From contig NVXB01000001.1 in the NCBI GenBank assembly GCA_002746425.1, forward strand, positions 1-35,385: 35,385 nucleotides of DNA, given 5' to 3'. Origin of the DNA: Hyphomicrobiales bacterium. Lineage in GTDB: Bacteria > Pseudomonadota > Alphaproteobacteria > Rhizobiales > GCA-2746425. The position numbers and the translations under genes were made by a program. Of the stretch, positions 1 to 6,024 are shown in pieces; position 1 is the first letter of the stretch, and each line of letters begins with the position of its first letter. The notes below the pieces were generated by a model. It was given only the letters and a program-made list of their open reading frames with translations. It was not told where the DNA came from and made no database searches.

Positions 1-492
1 GGGGCGGCGATCGACAATCTCATATGGCACAGGCTTGCCGCTGGTTTTCTCAAATGCGTGGATCATTTCCAGCACGCTGTTACCATTGCCAGTGCCAAGG
101 TTTACCGTGAAAACACCAGAAGCACTGAGACAATGCTCAAGCGCCTGCACATGGCCAATGGCAAGATCGACCACATGAATGTAATCGCGCACACCGGTGC
201 CATCGGGGGTGTCGTAATCATCGCCAAAAACTTGCAACCTATCGCGGCGGCCAACGGCAACCTGCGCTACATACGGAAACAGATTATCCGGCGTTCCTTG
301 CGGATCTTCGCCGATTTCGCCGGATTTATGCGCGCCAACAGGGTTGAAATAGCGCAATACACCAAGGCTCCACAGCGGATCAGAGGCTGCAAGGTCGTTC
401 AAAACCTGCTCAATCATCGCCTTTGATTGCCCATAAGGGTTTGTGGGCTGTATTTTGCTGGTTTCTGAGATTGGGACGGTTTCAGCATCGCC
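1..492 (-). other. galE: GC-rich galE fragment, foreign to the rest of the window
   Basis: This stretch is visibly GC-richer than its neighbours and uses different codons (GGC, CGC, CTG, GTG). It encodes about 164 residues matching GalE from just before the YxxxK motif to a PYEIVDRRP segment. The junction with the vWA gene lies around GGC GAT at 487-492, where both families have a Gly-Asp pair. Cellular galE converts UDP-glucose and UDP-galactose. The phage also carries UDP-galactopyranose mutase at 27853-28920, so a link to galactose metabolism is conceivable, but the fragment has no nucleotide-binding half and cannot work alone. Confidence 0.75.
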
Positions 493-1782
493 GCGAGCTT
501 GGACGTTCCAAAAAACCAAATTTGGCATAATATATCCAGCTTTCTTGAATTTTGATTTGATGTTCTGAAAATTTGTCAAACGCTCAGAACAACTATCAAA
601 TTCCATATCAGAAATAATCAAGATATATTTTGGCATATCATCTTGGGTTACTTCAAATCTTTTCGAACGTTCCAATAATGCATCGAAAGTTGCTTGAATA
701 TTTGTATTCATCCCCCAATCCATTTGACGCATAATTTTCAAATTTTCAGAAATATTTGATTTTTTCAATTGAATAAATTTTGGTTTATTCGAAAAAGTCA
801 CAACAAGATTTTCAAAAGGGCCTGATTGTTTAGTTGCGCAATAAAGACCAAGAGAAAGAGAAATATCCATACAAGTTAAATTACCTGCAATTGTTGATCC
901 CATCGAACCTGACACGTCAATAACAGGCAAAATTGAATTATCTCCAATAAAATCAGGCAAAGCATTCCATTGAGCTTGAGCAATTTTCACTTCACTCGCA
1001 GTACAATTTGAGCTATGATAATATGAATAATTCATCAAAGGTTTCAAAACATCATATGGGTAAACAGCGCCAGCATTAATTTTTGCTTCACCTTTCTCTA
1101 CTTTATTCGCGTAATTTTCCATAACGTCAGGAATATGACGGAATAATGCAGTTCTATAACGAGCACTAGCGAGGGATGGAATTTTTGATGGTTCAATTGC
1201 TTCCCATTCATTATTACACATTTTTGTTTCGATAACATTCGTTAAACCAACAATCAATTTACGATACTGTTTTGGTGTCAGTCCCATATGTTTACGCAAT
1301 TCTACAGCAATCAAACCTTTTCGTGGACACCATTTAGCACATAATGAATCCTTCGCTTTCAATGCTTCTTCGATTGCGTTATAAGCGATGTCTTTCATGA
1401 ATGCAGTCTTGAAAATTAAAATATCATCCCAACGAATTAATTTTGGTGTTTTGATAACATGTTCCACAACCTTTTCGCATAATACAATTTCATTAGTTTC
1501 GAGCCAAAGAAGAATGTCTCTGAAAATTTTACGTTCACCAGCACCTTTATCGATATCACGGACCCATAATGCAATACGAGTTGCCAATTCAGGGTTTTCC
1601 ATAAAAGCTTTATGGAATGTTGATTGAATACGAGACACATCAGCGCCTCTCATAGCGCCTAATTTAAAGAACATATCCACACATGCATTTCCTGAAGTTG
1701 CATGTGTTAATGCACCATTTTCAGTTTTAGCCATGTTTGTTTCTAAATTTCCGCTTTTCAAAGCGTTTACCATTCTATTCAT
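1..1782 (-). CDS. vWA-domain protein fused in frame to C-terminal GalE half (partial)
   Basis: Open from an ATG at 1782 to the window edge (594 codons, no stop). Residues 1 to about 430 form a von Willebrand A-type protein. It has a MIDAS motif DVSGSMGS near residue 289, a downstream MNTN threonine and an ISDMEFD aspartate near 392, and ends with the NLVFWNVQARGD strand typical of DUF2828/TROVE-like phage proteins. Without a break the frame continues as the UDP-glucose 4-epimerase C-terminal part, starting at GDAETVPISETSK. It keeps the catalytic YGQSK (YxxxK) and RYFNPVGAH but lacks the N-terminal NAD-binding GxxGxxG. The upstream gene overlaps the start by 8 bases and supplies the Shine-Dalgarno (GGAGAAAG). 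Base composition changes sharply near 480-500. Either a real fusion or an assembly chimera; the vWA part is secure. Confidence 0.8.
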   Translation of the reverse strand, partial: MNRMVNALKSGNLETNMAKTENGALTHATSGNACVDMFFKLGAMRGADVSRIQSTFHKAFMENPELATRIALWVRDIDKGAGERKIFRDILLWLETNEIVLCEKVVEHVIKTPKLIRWDDILIFKTAFMKDIAYNAIEEALKAKDSLCAKWCPRKGLIAVELRKHMGLTPKQYRKLIVGLTNVIETKMCNNEWEAIEPSKIPSLASARYRTALFRHIPDVMENYANKVEKGEAKINAGAVYPYDVLKPLMNYSYYHSSNCTASEVKIAQAQWNALPDFIGDNSILPVIDVSGSMGSTIAGNLTCMDISLSLGLYCATKQSGPFENLVVTFSNKPKFIQLKKSNISENLKIMRQMDWGMNTNIQATFDALLERSKRFEVTQDDMPKYILIISDMEFDSCSERLTNFQNIKSKFKKAGYIMPNLVFWNVQARGDAETVPISETSKIQPTNPYGQSKAMIEQVLNDLAASDPLWSLGVLRYFNPVGAHKSGEIGEDPQGTPDNLFPYVAQVAVGRRDRLQVFGDDYDTPDGTGVRDYIHVVDLAIGHVQALEHCLSASGVFTVNLGTGNGNSVLEMIHAFEKTSGKPVPYEIVDRRP

Positions 1783-2062
1783 TTTCTTTCTCCATTTCTT
1801 TCAATTTGCTTAATATAGAATCACCATGACAACGCTGCGGGGCGCAGAAACATATTAAATGTTTCCCTTTAAGTGGTTCGATATCAATGTGTGGTAAAAT
1901 TTCTTTTTCGAATTTATCACATACTTCATCACGATTTCCGTCTTTACCAATAACGAAAGGATTTCCATATAATGAACCTCGACCAATATAAATTGCATCG
2001 TCGGGAGCTGTTTCTTTGTATTTGTTATGTATTCTTGACATATTTTTTTTCGAGTTTTTCAT
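1775..2062 (-). CDS. DUF4326 family protein
   Basis: A 95-residue protein with the DUF4326 signature: YIGRGSLYGNPFVIG followed by a C-terminal LKGKHLICFCAPQRCHGDSI with a CxCxxxxCH cysteine-histidine cluster, suggesting metal binding. The family is frequent in phages and bacteria and has no agreed function. It overlaps the end of the upstream repeat-protein gene by 38 bases. A second possible ATG at 2041 (MSRIHNK) would nearly remove the overlap but has no clear ribosome binding site; the first start has a weak TTGGTG. Its 3' end overlaps the vWA gene start. Confidence 0.8.
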   Translation of the reverse strand: MKNSKKNMSRIHNKYKETAPDDAIYIGRGSLYGNPFVIGKDGNRDEVCDKFEKEILPHIDIEPLKGKHLICFCAPQRCHGDSILSKLKEMEKENE

Positions 2063-2597
2063 TCACCAATTCCATATATTTTTCTATTCCTTGATGATTT
2101 AAAACATTCATAAAAAATTTATATTCTTCAAATTCATCATCGATATTTAAAGTTTTATTTGAAATATGAGCATTATTTGCGACTTGTTCATTACCAGAAA
2201 ATTCGGAATTCCCATAAATATTAGCATTACCATGAACCCAAGAATTGCCATGAATTAACGCATTACCAAAAACACAAGCTTTCATAGAAATTCTTGATTG
2301 ACCAAAAATTCTACTATTTCCAAACACTTGGGCATTACCGAAAATATGAGCTTTTCCAGACACCCGAGCATTTTCAAAAACTAAAGCATTATCTTTTATT
2401 GTCGCGTTTTCAGTAATTGTTGCATTTTCTGCAACCCAACAATCATTTTCCTGAGAAAGATTAAATTTCGATTCAACATAACCACCAAGATCACCCTTTT
2501 TCACTTTCATGAAATCACCGAAATCCTTTAAGGCTTTTACCCTGAAAAGACTTTTACGGTTTGTTCTAATCAATTCGTATTTTTGTTCATTGATCAT
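2025..2597 (-). CDS. Short-repeat beta-helix-like protein
   Basis: 190 residues. After an N-terminal KGDLGGYVESKFNLSQ segment, the centre (about residues 50-145) is a run of six-residue units of the form [N/A]-x-x-[I/V]-x-G or N (AHIFGN, AQVFGN, SRIFGQ, ALIHGN, SWVHGN, ANIYGN). Such units fold as a left-handed parallel beta-helix. This architecture is common in phages and gut bacteria as hypothetical 'GGYVE...LSQ' proteins; enzymatic acyltransferase activity is not implied. The start overlaps the upstream gene by 11 bases, so translation is probably coupled. Confidence 0.75.
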   Translation of the reverse strand: MINEQKYELIRTNRKSLFRVKALKDFGDFMKVKKGDLGGYVESKFNLSQENDCWVAENATITENATIKDNALVFENARVSGKAHIFGNAQVFGNSRIFGQSRISMKACVFGNALIHGNSWVHGNANIYGNSEFSGNEQVANNAHISNKTLNIDDEFEEYKFFMNVLNHQGIEKYMELVNEKLEKKYVKNT

Positions 2598-2802
2598 TTT
2601 TTGTTTCCTTGGTCTCTAGCAACCATTCAGGCTTAGTATCCATCCATATATCTTGATATTTGGTTTCATCACACATGTTAACAAATGAAGTAACAAGAGT
2701 ATTGATTTCTGATTGGTGTACCAAAACCATTTTACCCCTCTTTAAAATGGTTTTGTCCACAATTCTAGGAAGTAATCTCGTTCGTCCTGTGAATTTTCTC
2801 AT
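2587..2802 (-). CDS. Hypothetical small protein
   Basis: 71 residues, basic N-terminus (MRKFTGRTRLLPR), no family recognised. The start at 2802 has a good ribosome site (AAGGAATAAATCA before ATG). It lies 23 bases after the BA14K-like gene and overlaps the next gene by 11 bases, so it is part of the same operon. No cysteine pairs or membrane segment seen. Confidence 0.65.
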   Translation of the reverse strand: MRKFTGRTRLLPRIVDKTILKRGKMVLVHQSEINTLVTSFVNMCDETKYQDIWMDTKPEWLLETKETKNDQ

Positions 2803-2825
2803 TGATTTATTCCTTTTGAATGATT

Positions 2826-3158
2826 TTAACGAATAAATGGAGACCTACAAAATTTTCTTGAACCATAATATGGTTGCCATGTATTGGTCCCTTCATCAAA
2901 TGATTTATAATTATCATAACACCAATTTACATGATTATACATTCGATTATAATTTGTTTCATATTGACGGTATCGTGGCTGTTCAACATAATAATATCGA
3001 CGACGTTCAACATATTTACGTTTAGGAATAATATCAATAGATACACTTCCTTTAGCGCCAAACAAATTCAACACAAAACCTAAATCACTTGCATAAGAAG
3101 GCAAAGCCATCAAAGAAATAGTCACTACCAAAAAACCTGTAATAATTTTATTTTTCAT
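2826..3158 (-). CDS. Secreted BA14K-like lectin-family protein
   Basis: 110 residues from the ATG at 3158, chosen because it begins a clear Sec signal peptide (KNK basic end, hydrophobic ITGFLVVTISLMAL, then PSYAS). The mature part has a basic, tyrosine-rich middle. It ends in HVNWCYDNYKSFDEGTNTWQ plus a second conserved cysteine (RKFCRSPF), which matches the BA14K pattern 'hVxWCxxrYrSydpxTgTyxgydGxrhxC'. BA14K proteins are known from Brucella and other Rhizobiales and have lectin-like activity. A phage-encoded copy is unusual and probably came from the host; it may act at the cell envelope. The start lies 4 bases after the RlaP stop. Confidence 0.72.
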   Translation of the reverse strand: MKNKIITGFLVVTISLMALPSYASDLGFVLNLFGAKGSVSIDIIPKRKYVERRRYYYVEQPRYRQYETNYNRMYNHVNWCYDNYKSFDEGTNTWQPYYGSRKFCRSPFIR

Positions 3159-3162
3159 TTTT

Positions 3163-4059
3163 CTAAATTCCATACCTTTCCATTGTTTCACGAATTTCTC
3201 GACCCATAGCATCATAATTATTTTCGACAGAAACTGCTTTATCTAAATTTCCATAATGTATTTCAAGGCATTGAATCAACAAAGCCTTAATTTTTTCTTC
3301 ATCAGCTTCATAAGGCAGTTTAGAATTCTGATACAATACTACGAGATATGATTCCTTGGTTTCGAAGAATTTTTTGATTCGCTCGATAGACCATTCACCA
3401 TTCCTAATAGATTTCAGAACTTCGATATTTCGACGTAAATCCAAATCCCCTTCAACTAAAATTTGTTCGACTTGAAGTAAAAGACGAATAATATGATATG
3501 CGTGCTTAACATCCATTCCATATTTTTTGATAGATTCTCGACGTTTAGGATTTGTTTTATTCGCGCCGTTTTCGAGTTTTGTTAGAGATTGAAAGGCATA
3601 ACCACGAAATTTATTATATACGCCTTTATGAAGGAACATTTTTCTGTTGTCTCTAAGAAGTTGTCCAATTTCATTCATATGAAGAACACAATTAACAGGC
3701 GAAAACAATACATCAACCATATTTGGATTATTTTGCATACACAAATTAAAAAATTTCACGATGTTATAAATTGTGACATCATATTCTTTATTATTTTCTT
3801 TTGAGAAAATATGATGCTGTGAAAATTGCCCAAATTCTTCAGGTTGTTCACCAAACCCGATAATGCCGCCAGCCAAGTGAGGAAAAATAATATCCTTTGG
3901 AGGAATTACGAAACCAACCACATCCATATCTGAAGTGTCTGAAGAAACTCCATAAGCAAATGAACCTGTAATTACTTCAAGACAAATATTATCTTTCATC
4001 CATTTTGGTGGATTTTTTAATAATTTTTCTTCGATTAATTTATTTACTGCACTTGACAT
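3163..4059 (-). CDS. RlaP-type nucleotidyltransferase (pol beta superfamily)
   Basis: 298 residues from the ATG at 4059; a TTG at 4071 is possible, but GGAA sits correctly before the ATG. Residues 32-49 carry the nucleotidyltransferase motif GSFAYGVSSDTSDMDVVG, with Gly-Ser and the metal-binding Asp44/Asp46. The rest, with a helical DVKHAYHIIRLLLQ segment, matches the RlaP family (PF10127). RlaP proteins have been linked by genome context to RNA repair with RNA ligases; their substrate is not settled. Here the gene is in the operon just downstream of the tRNA/permuted-tRNA region, with an intervening terminator and the 2OG oxygenase gene. Confidence 0.8.
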   Translation of the reverse strand: MSSAVNKLIEEKLLKNPPKWMKDNICLEVITGSFAYGVSSDTSDMDVVGFVIPPKDIIFPHLAGGIIGFGEQPEEFGQFSQHHIFSKENNKEYDVTIYNIVKFFNLCMQNNPNMVDVLFSPVNCVLHMNEIGQLLRDNRKMFLHKGVYNKFRGYAFQSLTKLENGANKTNPKRRESIKKYGMDVKHAYHIIRLLLQVEQILVEGDLDLRRNIEVLKSIRNGEWSIERIKKFFETKESYLVVLYQNSKLPYEADEEKIKALLIQCLEIHYGNLDKAVSVENNYDAMGREIRETMERYGI

Positions 4060-4061
4060 TT

Positions 4062-4748
4062 TTATTTCCAATGTAACGAGAAAGAAATACTAACTCTAGG
4101 GTCTTTACGTGGAATAACCATATGCTGTTTATAGCAAGGGAAAGCCACTAGAACTGATTCTTTGGGTGTTACACAAATATCTGCGCCATAAAAACCATGT
4201 TTATTGATTAATTCTTTAGATTCTGGGATATTTATTGTTTTCAATGTTTTCATTTCATCAAAAAGAATTAAATCTCCATCATCAGCACCGCCATATTTCA
4301 GATTTGGTAATTTTTCAAAATCAGTAACAGTTTTCTGACCCCAAATATTTGCGGGATAATATGCTCCGGTAAAGAAATTCTTACCACCTGAATGTGTATG
4401 CGGCATATGAAAACCTGCAGAATTTTCTATTACGTTCGCCCAAAGATCAGAAATAATAGAATTTTCTCTCATGACATCTTCATCGGCAAAACCAAAATTC
4501 TTCAACTGTGAAAATAAAACCTTTTCTAATTGATCACGTAAAAGAGAAAAAGAATCATATTTGGTTTCCATACCAGATTGACTTTGCCATGCATTAACGC
4601 CTGACCTTTCAACATAGGCTTCAGTTAACATTTCTGTTTTGATATCTTTACAGAGGTTCAAATTTAAATCTTCGTTTGCTTGTCCAAAATTCGCAACAAT
4701 TAAAGGACAAGCAAAAACTGCTTTATTTAAAATTTTCACATCATTCAT
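4062..4748 (-). CDS. 2OG-Fe(II) oxygenase family protein
   Basis: 228 residues. The core HMPHTHSGG (His114, 117, 119), followed by TGAYY, and the C-terminal FPCYKQHMVIP with PRVSISFSLHW (His209, Arg218) match the putative 2-oxoglutarate/Fe(II) oxygenase family (PF13759-like). His ligands and the Arg that would hold 2-oxoglutarate are present. Such proteins are frequent in large marine and soil phages; substrate unknown. It is the first gene after a terminator at 4757-4800 and runs into RlaP with a 2-base gap. Confidence 0.8.
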   Translation of the reverse strand: MNDVKILNKAVFACPLIVANFGQANEDLNLNLCKDIKTEMLTEAYVERSGVNAWQSQSGMETKYDSFSLLRDQLEKVLFSQLKNFGFADEDVMRENSIISDLWANVIENSAGFHMPHTHSGGKNFFTGAYYPANIWGQKTVTDFEKLPNLKYGGADDGDLILFDEMKTLKTINIPESKELINKHGFYGADICVTPKESVLVAFPCYKQHMVIPRKDPRVSISFSLHWK

Positions 4749-4756
4749 TCAAAAAC

Positions 4757-4800
4757 CTCATCAAAATAAAACCTCAAACAATATTTAAACTGTTTGAGGG
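4757..4800 (-). terminator. Rho-independent terminator ending the tRNA operon
   Basis: A 9-bp perfect stem, CCTCAAACA at 4772-4780 with TGTTTGAGG at 4791-4799, is followed on the minus strand by TTTTATTTT. It lies after the permuted tRNA element and before the oxygenase gene, so it should end the tRNA transcript. Confidence 0.8.
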
Positions 4801-4807
4801 TTAATGG

Positions 4808-4841
4808 TTTATCTAGTATAAATTATTACCCTAGATAATAA
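4808..4841 (-). other. Hairpin between permuted tRNA element E and the terminator
   Basis: TTATCTAG and CTAGATAA form an 8-bp perfect inverted repeat around a 14-base AT-rich loop, about 5 bases after element E and before the terminator. No T-run follows, so it is not a terminator itself; it may protect or position the 3' end of the tRNA transcript. Confidence 0.5.
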
Positions 4842-4845
4842 AACA

Positions 4846-4958
4846 GGATTGTGTTAAGTCGCTTTATCCACTAAGCTACCATCGAGACAACGCCAATAAG
4901 GTTGGATTCGAACCAACGTCTACTGCAGTCAATGCAATTTGTTTTGCTGTAACAATCC
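4846..4958 (-). ncRNA. Element E: hairpin element enclosing a degenerate permuted tRNA
   Basis: Closed by GGATTGT (4952-4958) pairing with ACAATCC (4846-4852). Just inside is ACAGCAAAACAAA, the motif shared by elements A-E. Then comes a tRNA 3' half with a perfect T-arm (GTTGG, TTCGAAT, CCAAC), then a D-arm (GCTT, AGTGGATA, AAGC), in permuted order. The acceptor strands CTTATTG and CGATGGT pair at six of seven positions, three of them G-U, and no CCA is encoded, so this copy is weaker than element C. The 3' part can form an anticodon arm ATTGC-ATTGACT-GCAGT (anticodon TGA), but the break point is uncertain. It starts 4 bases after the CCA of tRNA-Phe. Confidence 0.6.
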
Positions 4959-4962
4959 TTTA

Positions 4963-5036
4963 TGGTGTTCCCTGATGGATTCGAACCATCGCTTTCTGCT
5001 CTTCAAACAGACACTCTACCCCTGAGTTAAGGGAAC
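4963..5036 (-). tRNA. tRNA-Phe (GAA)
   Basis: Acceptor GTTCCCT/AGGGAAC is perfect, the D-stem is ACTC/GAGT, the anticodon loop is TTGAAGA (GAA), the T-arm is GATGG-TTCGAAT-CCATC, with A73 and an encoded CCA. It lies 2 bases after the 2H phosphoesterase stop and 4 bases before element E. Confidence 0.92.
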
Positions 5037-5038
5037 AT

Positions 5039-5452
5039 TTAATATTCACGGCCAATGGTAATGTGGAATGTTTCTATTTCATTTAATCCTAATTCCTTAC
5101 GAATAAAATTGAAATATTCACATTTTACCGGCAAAGAATAAAATTTCCAATGTTTTTGAATTTGATTTGAATACTCAAATTCAACTTCATCGTAATTATA
5201 TTTTTTCCATAATTTCTGTTTTTTCGGAGAAATATCTTTTCTTCCGTCCAATACAGTAACATGGCCTTGCCATTTTGAAGCTTGTATAACACTTTTCGAA
5301 CGAAAAATATTTGTTACTTCATTTTCCAATAAAGTTCTATAATAATTAATCAAATATAGATCAACTGGAACAATTATCCAAGGCTTATTTGCTCGTTTCT
5401 TTGAATTTCTTTTTTCAGTATAAATGATTTTAGACTTATATTTAAAATGCAT
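5039..5452 (-). CDS. 2H phosphoesterase (LigT/CPDase-like) in the tRNA operon
   Basis: 137 residues from the ATG at 5452; a TTG two codons earlier is possible. The two HxT motifs that define the 2H superfamily are clear: H64-V-T66 in WQGHVTVL and H130-I-T132 in TFHITIGR. The length is short for LigT (about 180) but right for minimal 2H domains. Family members open 2',3'-cyclic phosphates or make or break 2'-5' bonds, including at tRNA splice ends and on ADP-ribose cyclic phosphate. It lies between elements C/D and tRNA-Phe in the tRNA transcript, with no promoter of its own, which suggests a role in tRNA processing or repair. Confidence 0.75.
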   Translation of the reverse strand: MHFKYKSKIIYTEKRNSKKRANKPWIIVPVDLYLINYYRTLLENEVTNIFRSKSVIQASKWQGHVTVLDGRKDISPKKQKLWKKYNYDEVEFEYSNQIQKHWKFYSLPVKCEYFNFIRKELGLNEIETFHITIGREY

Positions 5453-5478
5453 AACCAATCACTTTCAAAAATTTAACT

Positions 5479-5533
5479 GGCTCGGATTGTTTTTTTTTGT
5501 TCAATAAAAAATTTTGTTTTGCTGAACCGAACC
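5479..5533 (-). ncRNA. Element D: short hairpin element with CAGCAAAACAA
   Basis: GGTTCGG (5527-5533) pairs with CCGAGCC (5479-5485), seven pairs with one G-U. Next comes TTCAGCAAAACAAAA, then a T-run and an A-run that can pair as an inner AU stem. No tRNA inside. It lies 11 bases after element C and just upstream of the 2H gene. CCAGTT at 5475-5480 is also complementary to AACTGG at the end of the permuted tRNA 5' half (5564-5569). Confidence 0.65.
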
Positions 5534-5544
5534 AAATATATACA

Positions 5545-5674
5545 GAATTGTTTTTTTATTTTTCCAGTTGCTCTACCAAACTGAGCTACCTCCCATCAAG
5601 AAAATGGTTGGGAGGGTAGGATTCGAACCCACGACATACAGGTTTACCTAAAATTTGTTTTGCTGTAACAATTC
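5545..5674 (-). ncRNA. Element C: hairpin element enclosing a circularly permuted tRNA
   Basis: The outer stem GAATTGTT (5667-5674) with AACAATTC (5545-5552) is 8 of 8 paired. After ACAGCAAAACAAA come, in this order: anticodon-stem 3' strand CCTGT (5638-5642), variable ATGTC, T-arm GTGGG-TTCGAAT-CCTAC (5616-5632), acceptor 3' strand CCTCCCA, A73, CCA (5605-5607), a 9-base linker, acceptor 5' strand TGGGAGG (5589-5595), TA, D-arm GCTC/GAGC, and ACTGG (5564-5568). The acceptor pairs at seven of seven positions. The two halves are thus reversed relative to a normal tRNA gene. The anticodon loop would have to be made by joining the ends; its sequence cannot be read off, and no T33 is found for simple joins. 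The anticodon stem has one T-T mismatch. Confidence 0.82.
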
Positions 5675-5685
5675 TAAATTAAACA

Positions 5686-5735
5686 GGATAAATTCGTTTG
5701 TTATCAAAAAAACAGTTGTTTTGCTGTATTTATCC
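5686..5735 (-). ncRNA. Element B: short hairpin element with CAGCAAAACAA
   Basis: GGATAAAT (5728-5735) pairs perfectly with ATTTATCC (5686-5693). Inside are ACAGCAAAACAACTG, a T-run and an A-rich 3' part. It starts 4 bases after the CCA of tRNA-Thr and ends 11 bases before element C. The stem sequence differs from the other copies but complementarity is kept. Confidence 0.65.
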
Positions 5736-5739
5736 TTAA

Positions 5740-5815
5740 TGGTGCCTATACCAAGATTCGAACTCGGGACCTATTGATTACAAATCAATTGCTCTACCAA
5801 CTGAGCTATATAGGC
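5740..5815 (-). tRNA. tRNA-Thr (TGT), copy 1
   Basis: Acceptor GCCTATA/TATAGGC, D-stem GCTC/GAGC, anticodon arm ATTGA-TTTGTAA-TCAAT (TGT), and encoded CCA at 5740-5742. The T-arm is identical to that of the second tRNA-Thr at 10186, so the two are probably duplicates. Confidence 0.92.
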
Positions 5816-5827
5816 ATTCTAATATTC

Positions 5828-5904
5828 TGGTATCGCATACTGGATTTGAACCAGCGTCTTCACAGTGAAAATGTGAAATCCTTACCCGACTAGACGAATG
5901 CGAC
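5828..5904 (-). tRNA. tRNA-Glu (TTC)
   Basis: Acceptor GTCGCAT/ATGCGAT, anticodon arm TCACA-TTTTCAC-TGTGA (TTC), T-arm with TTCAAAT, A73 and encoded CCA. First tRNA of the operon, 10 bases after element A. Confidence 0.9.
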
Positions 5905-5914
5905 ATATTAAACA

Positions 5915-5970
5915 GGGTTGATTTTAGTTTTTTTGAAAATAAAAAATTTGTTGTTTTGCGGAAACAACCC
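5915..5970 (-). ncRNA. Element A: short hairpin element at the 5' end of the tRNA transcript
   Basis: GGGTTG (5965-5970) pairs with CAACCC (5915-5920). The shared motif appears as CCGCAAAACAA, with one change from CAGCAAAACAA. GTTGTTT can alternatively pair with the nearby AAACAAC, giving two competing folds. It sits about ten bases after the expected start site of the promoter at 5988-6016, so it would be the 5' end of the transcript. Confidence 0.65.
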
Positions 5971-5987
5971 TTAAACTTTATTATATT

Positions 5988-6016
5988 AATATATAGTAAC
6001 TCTAGACGAAAGTAAA
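5988..6016 (-). promoter_or_regulatory. Early-type promoter for the tRNA/element operon
   Basis: Minus strand TTTACT (6011-6016), 17-base spacer, TATATT (5988-5993). It fits the -35/-10 pattern found at eleven other places in the window. Confidence 0.7.
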
Positions 6017-6024
6017 GTTTTATT

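Noticed and set aside
58..426. Plus-strand open frame of 122 codons
   Set aside because: It is the reverse of the galE fragment, whose minus-strand translation matches GalE residue by residue.
4846..5970. Group I intron or HDV-like (theta) ribozyme as explanation of elements A-E
   Set aside because: Elements of 50-56 bases are too short for a group I core, and no CNRA/C75-like HDV core was seen. The elements remain unclassified.
4846..5970. CRISPR array
   Set aside because: The repeats are only 11 bases, lie within differing stems, and are separated by tRNA and protein genes; no cas genes.
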